Of a stretch of DNA of 64,000 bases, positions 22,425 through 33,117 are shown in pieces. Position 1 is the first letter of the stretch; each line of letters starts with the position of its first letter. Source of the stretch: Petrolisthes cinctipes (Eukaryota > Arthropoda > Malacostraca > Decapoda > Porcellanidae); the NCBI GenBank assembly GCA_033782935.1, contig JAWQEG010000286.1, forward strand, positions 6,005,001-6,069,000, read 5' to 3'. The notes under the pieces were generated by a model. It was given only the letters and a program-made list of their open reading frames with translations, did not search any database and was not told where the DNA came from. The position numbers were made by a program, and so were the translations under genes.

Positions 22425-23844
22425 GAGTCATCATCATCATCAAGTGTTCTGCCCATGGGCAGGTCCTTTCATGGATCATACCCTCTCCATCTCTCTCTAT
22501 CTTGAGCTAACCTTTTTAGCTCCATATAACTTTTGTTCCCTCTAAGATCATCCAGCATTGCTTTCCTCCTCCTTCCTCTAGCTCTTTTCCCTTGGTATCT
22601 GCCTTCCATCACCTCTCTTACTAAACCTTCTCCCCTCAACACATGACCAATCCAGTTCTTTTGTCTTCCCTTTATCAGATTAATGAGGTTCCTTTCCTCT
22701 TCCACCTCTCGCAGCACATCGTCATTTCTCCTATGTTCTCTCCAACTTATTTTCAACATTCTTCGCCATATCCACATTTCAAAGCTTTATAATTTCCTTT
22801 TATCTGCTGCATTTATTGCCCATGTTTCTGCACCATAAAGTGCCACACTCCATATCAAGCTCTTCACCAATCTCTTCTTAAGTTTAAGGTTCAAATTTCC
22901 TGTCAAAAGGCGTCTCTCTTTTTCAAATGCAGCTTTACCCATTGCAATTCTGGTTCTTATTTCCTTACTGCACTTTCCATCATTTGTTAGTATACTGCCA
23001 AGATATTGGAAACTGTTAACCTCCTTTAAATTTTTATTTTCTATCATTATTTTAATAGGGGCTCCTTGTCTTTTGGCAATTCTCATTACTTTGTTTGGTC
23101 TTTGATTCATTAATTTCATTCCATATTCTTCAGCTGTTCTATTCAAACTTTTATCCATTTCCTGCAATCCCGTCTCACTGTTACATACAATTGCCTTGTC
23201 ATCTGCAAATCTAATTGACTTAACCATCCTGCCACCCACTCTCACTCCCTCCTCCAGTTCCAACAATGCTTCATTCATCATTGCCTCTGCATACATGTTA
23301 AATAATACTGGAGATAGAGAACATCCCTGTCTCACACATCTTCCAACCTCTCCAGGTTCTGATTCACCCTCAGCAATCTTACCCTTACCGTTTGATTCAA
23401 ATACAAATTTCTTATCAACCTACGATCTCTCCAGTCCACACCAATTTCTTTCAGTATCTCAAACAGTTTTCTCCACTGTACTCTGTCGAAAGCTTTTTAG
23501 AAACAACAAAACACACAAAAATTTCCTGATCATTCTCTATCATCTTTTCACTCATTATCCTCATGATACCAATTGCTTCTCTCGTTCCACACCCAGCTCT
23601 AAAACCAAATTGATCTTTCCCTATGAACTGTTCAGCTTTATTCGTCACCCTTCTAGTAAGTACTTTCAGTATTATCTTAGAAACATGACTAACTAGACTT
23701 ATTGTTCGGTAATCTGAACATATTACTGGTCTTGTTTTCTTAGGGAGGGTTATCATAATAAGGTTTACAAAATCAGATGGCCATTCACCCTCTTCATATA
23801 AGTCTTTAGTAATTTCTATCAATTCTTTTCTTGCTTCTCCGTCA
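22425..23844 (-). mobile_element. LINE with TGATGA tail, 5'-truncated, inserted in RTE
   Basis: The minus-strand polymerase fragment begins in the RT palm (FGFRAGCGTREAIGIM) and continues through MRQGCSLSPVLFNMYAEA, catalytic RFADDKAIVC, the LVKSLIWSVALYGAETWAI block and a C-terminal RQKNWIGHVLRGEGLV segment. A stop splits the last two blocks near 22785 and a frameshift lies near 23450-23480. The 3' end is a short TCATCA run at 22427-22441. Organisation resembles RTE-like LINEs, but it is a different family from its host. Confidence 0.8.
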
Positions 23845-24392
23845 AGATGGAAGTGAAAAAGGGACTGAGAAATAGTATAATCCTGCCAACACTGACATAT
23901 GCGTCGGAGACATGGACATGGAGTAGGGCTCAGTAGTCTAAAATAGGTGTGGTGGAAATGAGTTATCTTAGAGGAGCACGTGGACTTACTAGGTGGGAAG
24001 GAGAAAGTAATGAGAGTGTGTATGAGAGATGTGGTATGGGTGAGAATGCAGTTGGTATTGAATGTGGAGTGGTTGAGAGAGTGAAGCGTAATAATACACT
24101 GAGATGGTTTGGACATGTGGAGAGAATGCAAAGTGTGGAGTTTGTAAAGAAGGTGTACGATAGTGAAGTTGTGGGACCTGGTGTGAGAGGCAGACCACCG
24201 GTTAGATGGCAGAACAGAGTGGATGAGTATGTGAGAGAGAGAAGTGTGATGGGGGGAGAGGGGATAAAGCAAGTGAGGAGGGAGTGCGTTAACAGGGAAA
24301 ACTGGAGACTCTTCTGCCGTGGCCACCCCCTTGGTGGGAGTTCCCGGAGGAAACGAGGCGTCGGAGCTATAGATAGATAGATAGAACAGGAC

Positions 24393-24482
24393 ACATAACA
24401 AAACACAGAAGGACACACACACACACACACACACCAAGACACAGAAGGAAACACACACACACACACACACACACATCATATC
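24393..24482 (+). repeat. Minisatellite (AGGACACATAACAAAACACAG), left part
   Basis: Units of about 40 bp built from AGGACACATAACAAAACACAG plus a CA-dinucleotide run follow the RTE tail. The same array resumes at 26557, so a LINE has landed in it. Confidence 0.85.
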
Positions 24483-26556
24483 CATGGATGGAGGTTATAA
24501 CACCAGAAGATGTCAACACCAAGTGGGAAAATTATCACTCATCAGTCATGGAAGCCTATCACCATTTCTTCCCATCCAAAACATCCAGAAGACATCCATC
24601 TGATCTCCCTTGGATTACCCCCAGAATCAAGCTACTCCTGGACCAACGTAACCAGGCTTTTTATACCAACACAACCCACTACTGACAGCTGAGGAACCAA
24701 GTCATACGAGAAATTCGTGAGGCCAAGAGGACATACTACCCCACCAAAATTCACCATCTCCTCCAAAGTAACACGAGTCAGTGGTGCACAAAGATTAGAG
24801 ACCTCTGTGGCCAGGGTAAGAAACTAAACCCTATTAATTGTCCCATCGATGTGTCAGCGGAGGAGACAGCAGAAAGGATTAACACCCATTTAGCCACTAT
24901 CTGTCAAAGCTTTCCTTCACTTAACCTCTCCCTCCTACCAGCTTACGTTCCCCAATCCTCCCCCTTCCACTTACTGTTAAAACATTTCAAGATGCCAAAA
25001 AGCTTCTTAGCCTAAAATTAAAAAGATCCACCACCCCCATTGACTTGCCTCTCAAAATCTATAAGGAATTTGCCCCAGAACTAGCATTACCCATCACCTC
25101 AATAATTATAATCAATGCCTGCCTCCATCAAACAAAGTAAATGCCCAGCTGAATGGAAAACCGCCTATATAATACCAATCCCCAAGTTGCCTAACCCTCC
25201 CACACTTAATGATCTCAGACCAATTGCCATCACTCCCATCCCAAGTCTCATTTGTGAAAATTTCATCTTCAGCTGGGCTTATAGCACCATCTGTGAAAAA
25301 ATTGATAAGAAGCAATATGGCAACATGAAATCAACCTCCACCACTCATTGCCTTGTCAGTTTGCTTGATTATATTCATCAGAATCTTGACAAACACAAAA
25401 CCTCCCTCGCTCTAACTTTCATTGACTTTAGGAAAGCTTTCTACTTAGAAGACCACACTACCGTCATTAAAAAGGCAATACACCTGGGCCTCCCTGACTA
25501 CCTAATCTCCTGGCTGTGTGACTTCCTGAGTGGGCACAGACAGGTCACACGGTACCAGAACACCACCTCCACCCACCACCACCAGACCTTTGGAGTCCCC
25601 CAGGGTACTAAAATTGGGCCTCTATGTTTCCTAATGTTAATAAATGACGCTCTCATAGACACACCACATCACTGGAAATATGTAGATGACTGCACTGTAG
25701 GGATCACCATCAATAACGACTCTCCAAACTACAGTTTTCTACAAAATATCCTCGACAGTCTACAAATCTGGACAAGGGAGAACCACGTTAACATCAACCA
25801 GAACAAGACCGTGGTGATGCATGTCTGTACATCTACAACTCCAGTCCCACCACCAGTTGTTACAATTGGCTCCCACTCACTTCATGTGGTGCAGTCAACC
25901 AAACTACTGGGGGTCACCATCGACAACAAACTAGACTGGAAGCTGCACACCACCAACACCATCCAGGCATCCACCTACAGACTGCACATGCTCAAGACAA
26001 TGAAATCCCTGGGTGCCCTACATCAACGACTAAGGGATATCTACACCACCTTCATCCTCTCTAAACTGACGTATGCTTCTCCTGCCTGGTCATCTGCACT
26101 AAACACCACGCAGATGTGCCGGCTCGAACGCGTGCAGAAAAGAGAATGCAGGATAATTTTGGGACCAGCATACACCACCTATCAACAGGCGTTAAGTTCC
26201 CTAAACCTTTCCTCACTGAAGGAGAGGTACCGTCATAACCTGACCAAGTATGGAGAGAGGCTACTATCACAACCTCGCCATCGCCCCCAGCCCTCCCCAC
26301 TCCATCAATGGCCACCCGTCACTACAACAAATTAAAACCCTTAAGGGCAAGAACCGACAGGTATAAGAACAGCCCAATACCTACTATTGTAAATATCATC
26401 AATAATAAATAAATATCCCATATGTATACCTGTAGATCTATATGTATATATATGTATATCATAACACATACTATATCATTCTTTCACATTGTCGCACCTC
26501 TGTATATTTTCAACCCCAGGGCTGCACTATGTCAAATAAACCGTTTATTATTATTA
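24483..26556 (+). mobile_element. LINE inserted in the minisatellite
   Basis: A 5'-truncated non-LTR element whose main frame (25115-26335, 406 codons) carries RT motifs LALTFIDFRKAFYLEDH, FGVPQGTKIGPLCFLMLIND and catalytic YVDDCTVGI, followed by KLLGVTIDNKLDWKLH and LSKLTYASPAWSSAL. Upstream (24488-25110) are decayed linker sequences with two stops. It ends with AATAAACCGTTTATTATTATTAT right at the resumed minisatellite. The catalytic box is intact, but the N-terminus and endonuclease are missing. Confidence 0.85.
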
Positions 26557-26822
26557 TCAGGACACATAACAAAACACAGAAGGAAACACACACACACAAC
26601 AGGACACATAACAAAACACAGAAGGACACACACACACACACCAGGACACATACCAAAACACAGAAGGAAACAACACACACACACACATACACCAGGACAC
26701 ATACCAAAACACAGACGGAAACAACACACACACACACATAACAGGACTCATACCAAAACACAGAAGGAAACATTACAACACACATACAAACACACACACA
26801 CACACACACACAGCAGGACACA
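26557..26822 (+). repeat. Minisatellite (AGGACACATAACAAAACACAG), right part
   Basis: Six or so units of AGGACACATAMCAAAACACAGANGG with intervening (CA)n of variable length. Continuation of 24393-24482. The long His/Thr- and Cys/Val-rich open frames in it, on both strands, are artefacts of the repeat. Confidence 0.85.
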
Positions 26823-28028
26823 TTAAGACAGACTCAAAAACTTCAGCCTACTTAGTAACAATTACTTTCAGTACCTCAGTGTAAAAAACAATGGCGAAAA
26901 ACATGGATTGTGAGACGTATTAGAATTTAGACAGGAAGATAGAGGGAATCAGTGATGGGGTGACAGAGAGAAGGGTAGGAACCAGGAAGGAGTTGGAGAG
27001 AGGGGGGAGGGGTGAGTACGGATGGACCTGGGTACAGGAAGAGGAGGAAAGGTGAGGCGGTAAGAGAAAGAATAGTGACGTCACTCCATAAATTTCGCGA
27101 TTTTAGACCAATGGCGAAAGAACGATTAGAAGATAAGTGAAGATTATAATTATTTTGTATAAATAAATTTCCTTGTATAAACATACTACAGAAGCAGATG
27201 AAAAAGCGAGCGGTGTGTGAGTGTTATAATCCATTAAAAAATCTATTTGTAATTCTTGCCCGTGTGGAGAAATAGATGCATGATGACTCGGCAGTTCCTC
27301 TGCTTACCACTCATTCATAACAGTTTAACCTAGCAAACTCAGATACATAATTAACTACTGTTTATAACTATGGTTGTTAAAAGCAATAGGTTGAATCGTA
27401 CGTTTGGCAGCGATCCCACCTTCTGGAGACTGGCTGAGAGGCAAGATGATAGACCATAGAAACTGTGATAGTACCACACTCTTTTCAACTTTTCAAAGTT
27501 ATTCTGTAACGTACCTACACCTAAACTATACCCATAGAATGCTTAAACAATGTAGTTTTTTAAGAGAAATAGCATATTTTATTATTATTTATCAATTCTC
27601 CATATTAATCTAGTATTTCAGTACGAGAATAACTTTTCACATATTCTCCATGACAGTCGTATTTATTATACTTGTAATATCTTTCTTAATAGGGAACTGA
27701 ACACTTTTTGGCATATATCAGTTAAAAGCTAAGAAAATTTGGCCTCTAATGAAGTCTGAAATACCACAGTATATGTTATACTGTGGTGATATCAAGTTTA
27801 TGAAGTGAAATAACGGTCAACAGATTATTCGTGTTTATCTTACACGTGATATCACCTATACTTCAAAGGCGATTATCTTGTTTATAATATGCGATAATAG
27901 GATGGCGCTTGTTGAGTTGTCGTCGCGATAGCGCCATATGTACTGTACAATATGTACTGCCTAAAACAATGATGTATTCTTTACCTAGATAAACTTTGTA
28001 CTATGCAAGAAGCAGATTAAGTGCATAC
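26823..28028. other. PMT intron 2 sequence next to exon 2
   Basis: No coding signal. There is a short near-palindrome CACAGTATATGTTATACTGTG at about 27767-27787 and a small hairpin around ATGGCGCT/AGCGCCAT near 27903-27940. Both could be MITE relics, but no target duplication is clear. Confidence 0.4.
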
Positions 28029-28163
28029 TTGGTGAAATCATCACAGATGTAGGTGATGTTGGACAAGTGTCTGTTATTGATCTTGTTGACGTCGAGGAAA
28101 TGTTGCATGAAGTCGACAGCTGTGATATCTTTTGCCTTCTTAGCAAACTCTCCCGTCAACCTA
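28029..28163 (-). CDS. PMT-like methyltransferase, exon 2
   Basis: The 135 bp exon lies between CCACACAG and GTATGC. It encodes residues 58-103 with split codons at both ends. Joined to exon 1 it reads AGIG then RLTGEFAKKAKDITAVDFMQ. TAVDFM includes the acidic residue after strand 2 that holds the SAM ribose in class I methyltransferases. The exon closes with ITYICDDFTK, the next conserved strand. A second AG three bases further in would drop the Arg expected by the family. Confidence 0.85.
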
Positions 28164-28429
28164 CTGTGTGGAATATACAATACACAACTTTCAATCAGTA
28201 CCCAATTCAATTATTTCAATCAATCATCAATTCTCCTAATAAGCAGTTTCTGGATAAATATTCCAGGTATCCTCTGACCAACTTAGCGAAAAATAAATAT
28301 ATATAACGTTACTAAATCTATCCGTCACCCAGGACTGATTTATTGTTGCAACACGCTAAACCACATTCTCATCAAAATGTTATCTTAATCGGAAGTATAA
28401 TGTTCATTGTTATAATAAATGTTCCAATC

Positions 28430-28477
<48 letters not shown>
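28430..28477. repeat. (TA)n at the Penelope-like element border
   Basis: An uninterrupted TA dinucleotide run marks one outer edge of the inverted Penelope-like pair. The other edge has a shorter TA run at about 32091-32108. Confidence 0.85.
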
Positions 28478-28481
<4 letters not shown>

Positions 28482-29788
28482 TAAATCCACAAGGAAGGAA
28501 AAATAAACACGGAGTCCCAAGCGCTTTCGTGTATTCACATCTTCAGGGGAAATACAGAATGTAGAAGAATGGTTGGCGAGAGACACCTTATATACCGATA
28601 CACTTAATAACTAACTGGCAACCTGAAGGTGTTGCCACTGCGAGTTCAAAGCAATATACACCCATATGGTGCTACAAGGATTTACCTGACATGACCTCTA
28701 AACCTAAGATTATCCTCAGTCATTAAGGAATAGCTGTTGGACTTATCTTATTAACAATCTTGTCTATGATGAAACTATCCAACTTGTACATACCATTGTT
28801 TAAATTCATATTAATATTTTCTGTGTGTTTAAACAAACTTGACTCAATGATGTTTCTATTTACGGATGAATTACAAGACATGATTGACGAAGCATTATCC
28901 CAGTCAATACAATGAATAAATAAAGCATTAGATTCTTGTCCGGTCCTAACACTATATTTATGCTGTTTGTCCCTGGTTGAAAGGTCTTTTCCAGTTTGTC
29001 CTATATAGAACATATTACATTCTTTACAAGGTACTTTGTAGATACACCAGCATGAGGAATTGGGTGAATTTTTGATCAAAATTTTCTTGACTGTGTTATC
29101 ATTGCAAAAGGCAACATTAACATTCCATGTTTTTAGAAGATGAGGGATTTTGGCAAATTTATGACTGTAGGGTAATATCAGTAAGTTTTTATTGTCACGG
29201 GGTAGGGGAGGTTCAACCCTATAAAATGATGATCTTGCCAATTTTAAGGCTTTATCCAAAAATGATTTGGGGTATTTTAATTTTGCTCCAATGTCAGAGA
29301 TAAATCCAAATTCCTCATCCATGAATTCAGGACTACATACACGTAGAGCACGTAAGTACATGGAAGAGAAAACAGACAGTTTGACCTTATCGTGTTTTGC
29401 AGAGTAAAAATGAATATATGACAAAACATTGGTTGGTTTCCTGTAAATGCTAAACTTAAAGGTGTTGCCTACCCTGTGAATCAGGCAATCCAAAAATGGC
29501 AATTTTCCATCCTCCTCAATTTCAATGGTAAAATTAATGGAAGGGGCTAAGTTGTTAAGCAATGGCAGAAAGTTATCTAGATTTTCAGTACATGGCCAGA
29601 GGCAAAGTACGTCATCTACGTACCTGTACCAAACAACAGTACTGGGTAAAAACTCCATGTACAAATTACTCAAAACTGGGGAGAGTGGATTGCCCATTGC
29701 CAAACCGAATTTCTGCTCAAAATATTCATCTTGAAAAACAAATTTGCAGTCTTTAATGCATAGCTTAATCAATTTTAATATAGCATTT
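28478..29788 (-). mobile_element. Penelope-like element, copy A (5'-truncated)
   Basis: The minus-strand frame (29772-28723, 349 codons) starts in the middle of the reverse transcriptase (FGLAMGNPLSPVLSNLYMEF), has the catalytic YVDDVLCLW box, and ends with a GIY-YIG endonuclease (CIYKVPCKECNMFYIGQTGKD). These are the two hallmark domains of Penelope-like elements. A short deletion removes part of the endonuclease after NALFIH. The 3' untranslated part carries a hammerhead-like motif. It is an inverted copy of 30752-32090. Confidence 0.9.
28525..28546 (-). ncRNA. Hammerhead-like core in Penelope element, copy A
   Basis: On the minus strand CTGAAGA is followed by a small hairpin (GTG AATA CAC) and GAAA. 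This fits the hammerhead consensus CUGANGA - stem II - GAAA, and Penelope-like elements are known to carry such ribozymes in their terminal repeats. Stem II is short and cleavage competence is uncertain. Confidence 0.45.
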
Positions 29789-32090
29789 CAAGGCAGATTA
29801 GAAGGCATTTCTTCGAGCTATCCCAGAGGAGTGGAGAAAACTGCTGGAAGACTACGTCTACGACAAATTAAGATCAGTGAGCCACCAGCTTCATACAAAA
29901 CTGAAGAGGAGACAAGCCCAGCTCATTGAAAATAGTGGTTGGACTAAGGATGCCAATCCTAGTTTCATAGTTAATTTATCAGATCGACAACAGTAAATGC
30001 TCTAGGATATGGAATGAGTTTTGCTTGCCAACAGGATATTAGTGGTGTGAATGTAACGAGAGCATTTTGTAACTTGGAAAAATACAGTGACTTAACGAGT
30101 GAGGAAGTTAGTCTGTGTAAAGGAATTGTATATTCTGCTATTTCAAAACAGTCAATTCCAAATTGCCCTAAAAGATTTACCTCTGCTATTAAAACCTTGA
30201 AAAATGACAATGAAATGCACATTACGAAAGCTGACAAGTCGAATGCAGTAGTTATCATAAAAAAAGATGATTACATACTTAAAATGAAAGATTTATTAAG
30301 TGACGATGTAACGTACTCGAAGCTAAGGAAGAATCCCATTGAAACGGTGAATTCTCAGTTCAATAAGAAAATGAAAACAGTGTTAGAGGGTAATGATCAA
30401 CTCATTAAATAGTTCTCCTCTCGTTCTCCTTCCCTGCACTATATGTATGGACTAATTAAGATTCACAAGCCCAATAATCCAATCAGACCTATTATTAGTT
30501 CTGTGGGATCCATCACCTATAAATTATCAAAGTGGTTAACTTCCTTGCTAAGCCCTTTAGTTGGCACAATTTCGGACTCCAACATAAAGAATAATGTTGA
30601 CTTAGTAGAAAAACTTAACAATTTACAGGTAACTGGTGCATTTAAGCTTGTGAGTTTTGATGTTAAATCTCTATTTACCAAAGTTCCTGTTGACGACCTT
30701 TTGGATTATCTTGATGAAATACTTGATAACATCCCTCTCCCTATCACCAAAAATGCTATCTTAAAATTGATTAAGCTATGCATTAAAGACTGCAAATTTG
30801 TTTTTCAAGATGAATATTTTGAGCAATGGGCAATCCACTCTCCCCAGTTTTGAGTAATTTGTACATGGAGTTTTTTTAGAAGAAACTGCTTAATAACATT
30901 TTACCCAGTAATGTTGTTTGGTACAGGTACGTAGATGACGTACTTTGCCTCTGGCCATGTACTGAAAATCTAGATAACTTTCTGCCATTGCTTAACAACT
31001 TAGCCCCTTATATTAATTTTACCATTGAAATTGAGGAGGATGGAAAATTGCCATTTTTGGATTGCCTGATTCACAGGGTAGGCAACACCTTTAAGTTTAG
31101 CATTTACAGGAAACCAACCAATGTTTTGTCATATATTCATTTTTACTCTGCACAACACGATAAAGTCAAACTGTCTGTTTTCTCTTCCATGTACTTACGT
31201 GCTCTACGTGTATGTAGTCCTGAATTCATGGATGAGGAATTTGGATTTATCTCTGACATTGGAGCAAAATTAAAATACCCCAAACCATTTTTGGATAAAG
31301 CCTTAAAATTGGCAAGAACATCATTTTATAGGGTTGAACCTCCTCTACCCCGTGACAATAAAAACTTACTGATTTTACCCTACAGTCATAAATTTGCCTA
31401 AATCCCTCATCTTCTAAGAACATGGAATGTTAATGTTGCCTTTTGTAATGATAACACAGTCAAGAAAATTTTGATCAAAAATTCACCCAATTCCTCATGT
31501 GGGTGTATCTACAAAGTACCTTGTAAAGAATGTAATATGTTCTATATAGGCAAAACTGGAAAAGACCTTTCAACAAGGGTCAAACAGCATAAATATAGTG
31601 TTAGGACCAGACAAGAATCTAATGCTTTATTTATTCATATGAGAGACAATAATCATTGTATTGACTGGGATAATGCTTCGTCAATCATGTCTTGAATTCA
31701 TCCGTAAATAGAAACATCATAGAGTCAAGTTTGATTAAACACACAGAAAATATTAATATGAATTTAAACAATGGTATGTACAAGTTGGATAGTTTCATCA
31801 TAGACAAGATTGTTAATAAGATAAGTCCAACAGCTATTCCTTAATGACTGAGGATAATCTTAGGTTTAGAGGTCATGTCAGGTAAATCCTTGTAGCACCA
31901 TATGGGTGTATATTTCTTTGAACTCGCAGTGGCAACACCTTCAGGTTGCCAGTTAGTTATTAAGTGTATCGGTATATAAGGTGTCTCTCGGCAACCATTC
32001 TTCTACATTCTGTATTTCCCATGAAGATGTGAATACACGAAAGCGCTTGGGACTCCGTGTTTATTTTTCCTTCCTTGTGGATTTACGCAT
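29789..32090 (+). mobile_element. Penelope-like element, copy B (longer, inactivated)
   Basis: Plus-strand copy covering the N-terminal region (AIPEEWRKLLEDYVYDKL, then ITKADKSNAVVIIKKDDY), the RT fingers (YGLIKIHKPNNPIRPIIS, VSFDVKSLFTKVP), the palm with YVDDVLCLW, and a GIY-YIG endonuclease (MFYIGKTGKDLSTRVKQHK). Faults are a frameshift near 29996, a TAG near 30410, a 16 bp deletion at about 30825 that removes the FGLA part of the palm, a small insertion near 30880, and a stop after IMS near 31695. It abuts copy A head to head, so the pair forms a palindrome of about 1.3 kb arms filling PMT intron 1. Confidence 0.9.
32021..32042 (+). ncRNA. Hammerhead-like core in copy B, first base lost
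   Basis: The equivalent of 28525-28546, but it reads ATGAAGA instead of CTGAAGA before the hairpin and GAAA. The invariant first C of the ribozyme core is mutated, so this copy should not cleave. Confidence 0.4.
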
Positions 32091-32201
32091 ATATATATAT
32101 ATATATATCACAGGCAAACACTACGTACCAACATTAATAAATTTACTCTCTCAAGATCAATCCTTTCTTTCACAAACAAACTCCTCCTAAATTACACTTA
32201 C

Positions 32202-32388
32202 CCTATTCCAGCGCACAGTTCAAGGACAGACTTGCCGGCGATGGGTGGGAGGTATTGCATCATATACTCCATATCTGCTTCCGCAAGAAGTGGGTTATCA
32301 CAGAACACCATGGAGTCTAGTACTGCAGGTTGACTCAACCAAAATTCCCTTCTATCTTTGTCCACATCTGCCATCTTTGCTAAAACTC
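32202..32388 (-). CDS. PMT-like methyltransferase, exon 1 (first coding exon)
   Basis: SAM-dependent methyltransferase N-terminus. The coding part is 32374-32202 (58 residues, phase 2 end, donor GTAAGT). The ATG at 32374 has a good context (AAAGATGG). A TTTATTGCAG acceptor ends at 32389, so an upstream untranslated exon is likely. Residues 9-22 (REFWLSQPAVLDSM) match the FW-x-x-x-S segment at the start of invertebrate PMTs, and residues 43-58 (PPIAGKSVLELCAGIG) form SAM-binding motif I. The first motif glycine is Cys here (ELCAGIG rather than ELGAGIG). The likely role is methylation of phosphoethanolamine for phosphatidylcholine synthesis in the cytosol, inferred from family resemblance. Confidence 0.8.
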
Positions 32389-33117
32389 CTGCAATAAACA
32401 CTGGGCATTAGCACCAATAGACCTTGTGGGAGTTTGTTTGAAAATTATATGTAATTCGTGTAGCATTATGAAAGCCCCATGACACATAAAGTAATATACT
32501 AGATGTTTAGCTCGTTACCTTATGATTTCACCATATTTCACGACACTACTATTGATGTTTGCTGTATAGTATAATTAATGTTGGGCAAAACCAGTCAGTT
32601 GTTGCCAATCATCAAACAGAGCCATCTTTTGTTCAGACTTGGCTAGAAAACAGATGCATACAGAGATAATCAGTTTCCTGACATACTTTGGGGGAATTGG
32701 CTGTCTTCTATTTAGACAACAGATGATTGGTATGATGTTACATTCATATAGTTGTAAAGGGGGAAACCAGTGCAACTCTTATCACTGCCCCTCCCCAATA
32801 TTCCAGGATCGTCCGAACCATGTAGTGTAGGAGCCGTCAGGGTGATAAGACACATAACACAAGGAAAAATACACACAATAAAGCAATCACTCCTTCCAGC
32901 TCAGCTCATCACCAACCCGTTAACCCGACAATTGGAGCACTGTGAGCACTGAGAAAAGGGGACCCATGAGACCGAGGAATAGCGATCCGAAGACACCAGC
33001 AGAATGGGAGAGTGTAGAAACCTATGGTTCCAAGTCACAAGGCTCTCTTACAGTGACGGTGGAAGACAAGCGGCTGGTGTTCTCGGACAAGGCCTTCAGT
33101 AGTTCCAAGATGCATGA
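32389..33117. other. Upstream region of the PMT gene
   Basis: It should contain the promoter or a 5' untranslated exon of the minus-strand methyltransferase gene, but I could not identify either with confidence. Short open stretches here lack family features. Confidence 0.35.

Larger units (their letters stand above)
18232..24392 (+). mobile_element. RTE-type LINE, 5'-truncated and split by three insertions
   Basis: Pieces 18232-18667, 18794-18834, 20572-22424 and 23845-24392 join into one element. The first encodes the C-terminal half of an AP-type endonuclease (VCAHAPVGEKS, MGNINGKVG where family members have a D-x-N motif, then SLIDYVAVDERLR). After the breaks come SDHFAVLVRMKV (the catalytic SDH), a basic linker, reverse transcriptase (EEQGGFRKGRGCVDQIF, LRQGCVMSLWLFNIIMDG, catalytic LFADDTVLLAES at about 22070) and the C-terminal block (SIILPTLTYASETWTW, LRWFGHVERM, RRECVNRENWRLFC). 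It ends in an ATAG run at about 24369-24384, as RTE elements end in short tandem repeats. Several stops and frameshifts make it dead. Confidence 0.85.
12747..32388 (-). other. Phosphoethanolamine methyltransferase gene (partial, four exons)
   Basis: Gene span on the minus strand, with coding pieces 32374-32202, 28163-28029, 13959-13805 and 12883-12747. Introns are about 4,038, 14,069 and 921 bp, all GT-AG. Junction phases agree at every step (2, 2, 1), giving one uninterrupted 200-residue frame. The product resembles the SAM-binding half of phosphoethanolamine N-methyltransferases (PMT), which methylate phosphoethanolamine toward phosphocholine. PMTs are known from plants, nematodes, Plasmodium and several aquatic animals. 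About 30-60 C-terminal residues of the domain appear to be missing and may lie left of 12747. Most of the gene length is inserted mobile DNA. Confidence 0.8.

Noticed and set aside
24393..26822. CRISPR-like array
   Set aside because: Units vary in length, have no unique spacers and belong to a eukaryotic minisatellite.
26422..26826. His/Thr-rich and Cys/Val-rich frames over the CA minisatellite
   Set aside because: Composition comes directly from (CA)n; the same array flanks a LINE at 24393-24482.
27767..27787. Short near-palindrome CACAGTATATGTTATACTGTG
   Set aside because: Too short and without target duplication or second copy to call an element or a regulatory site.
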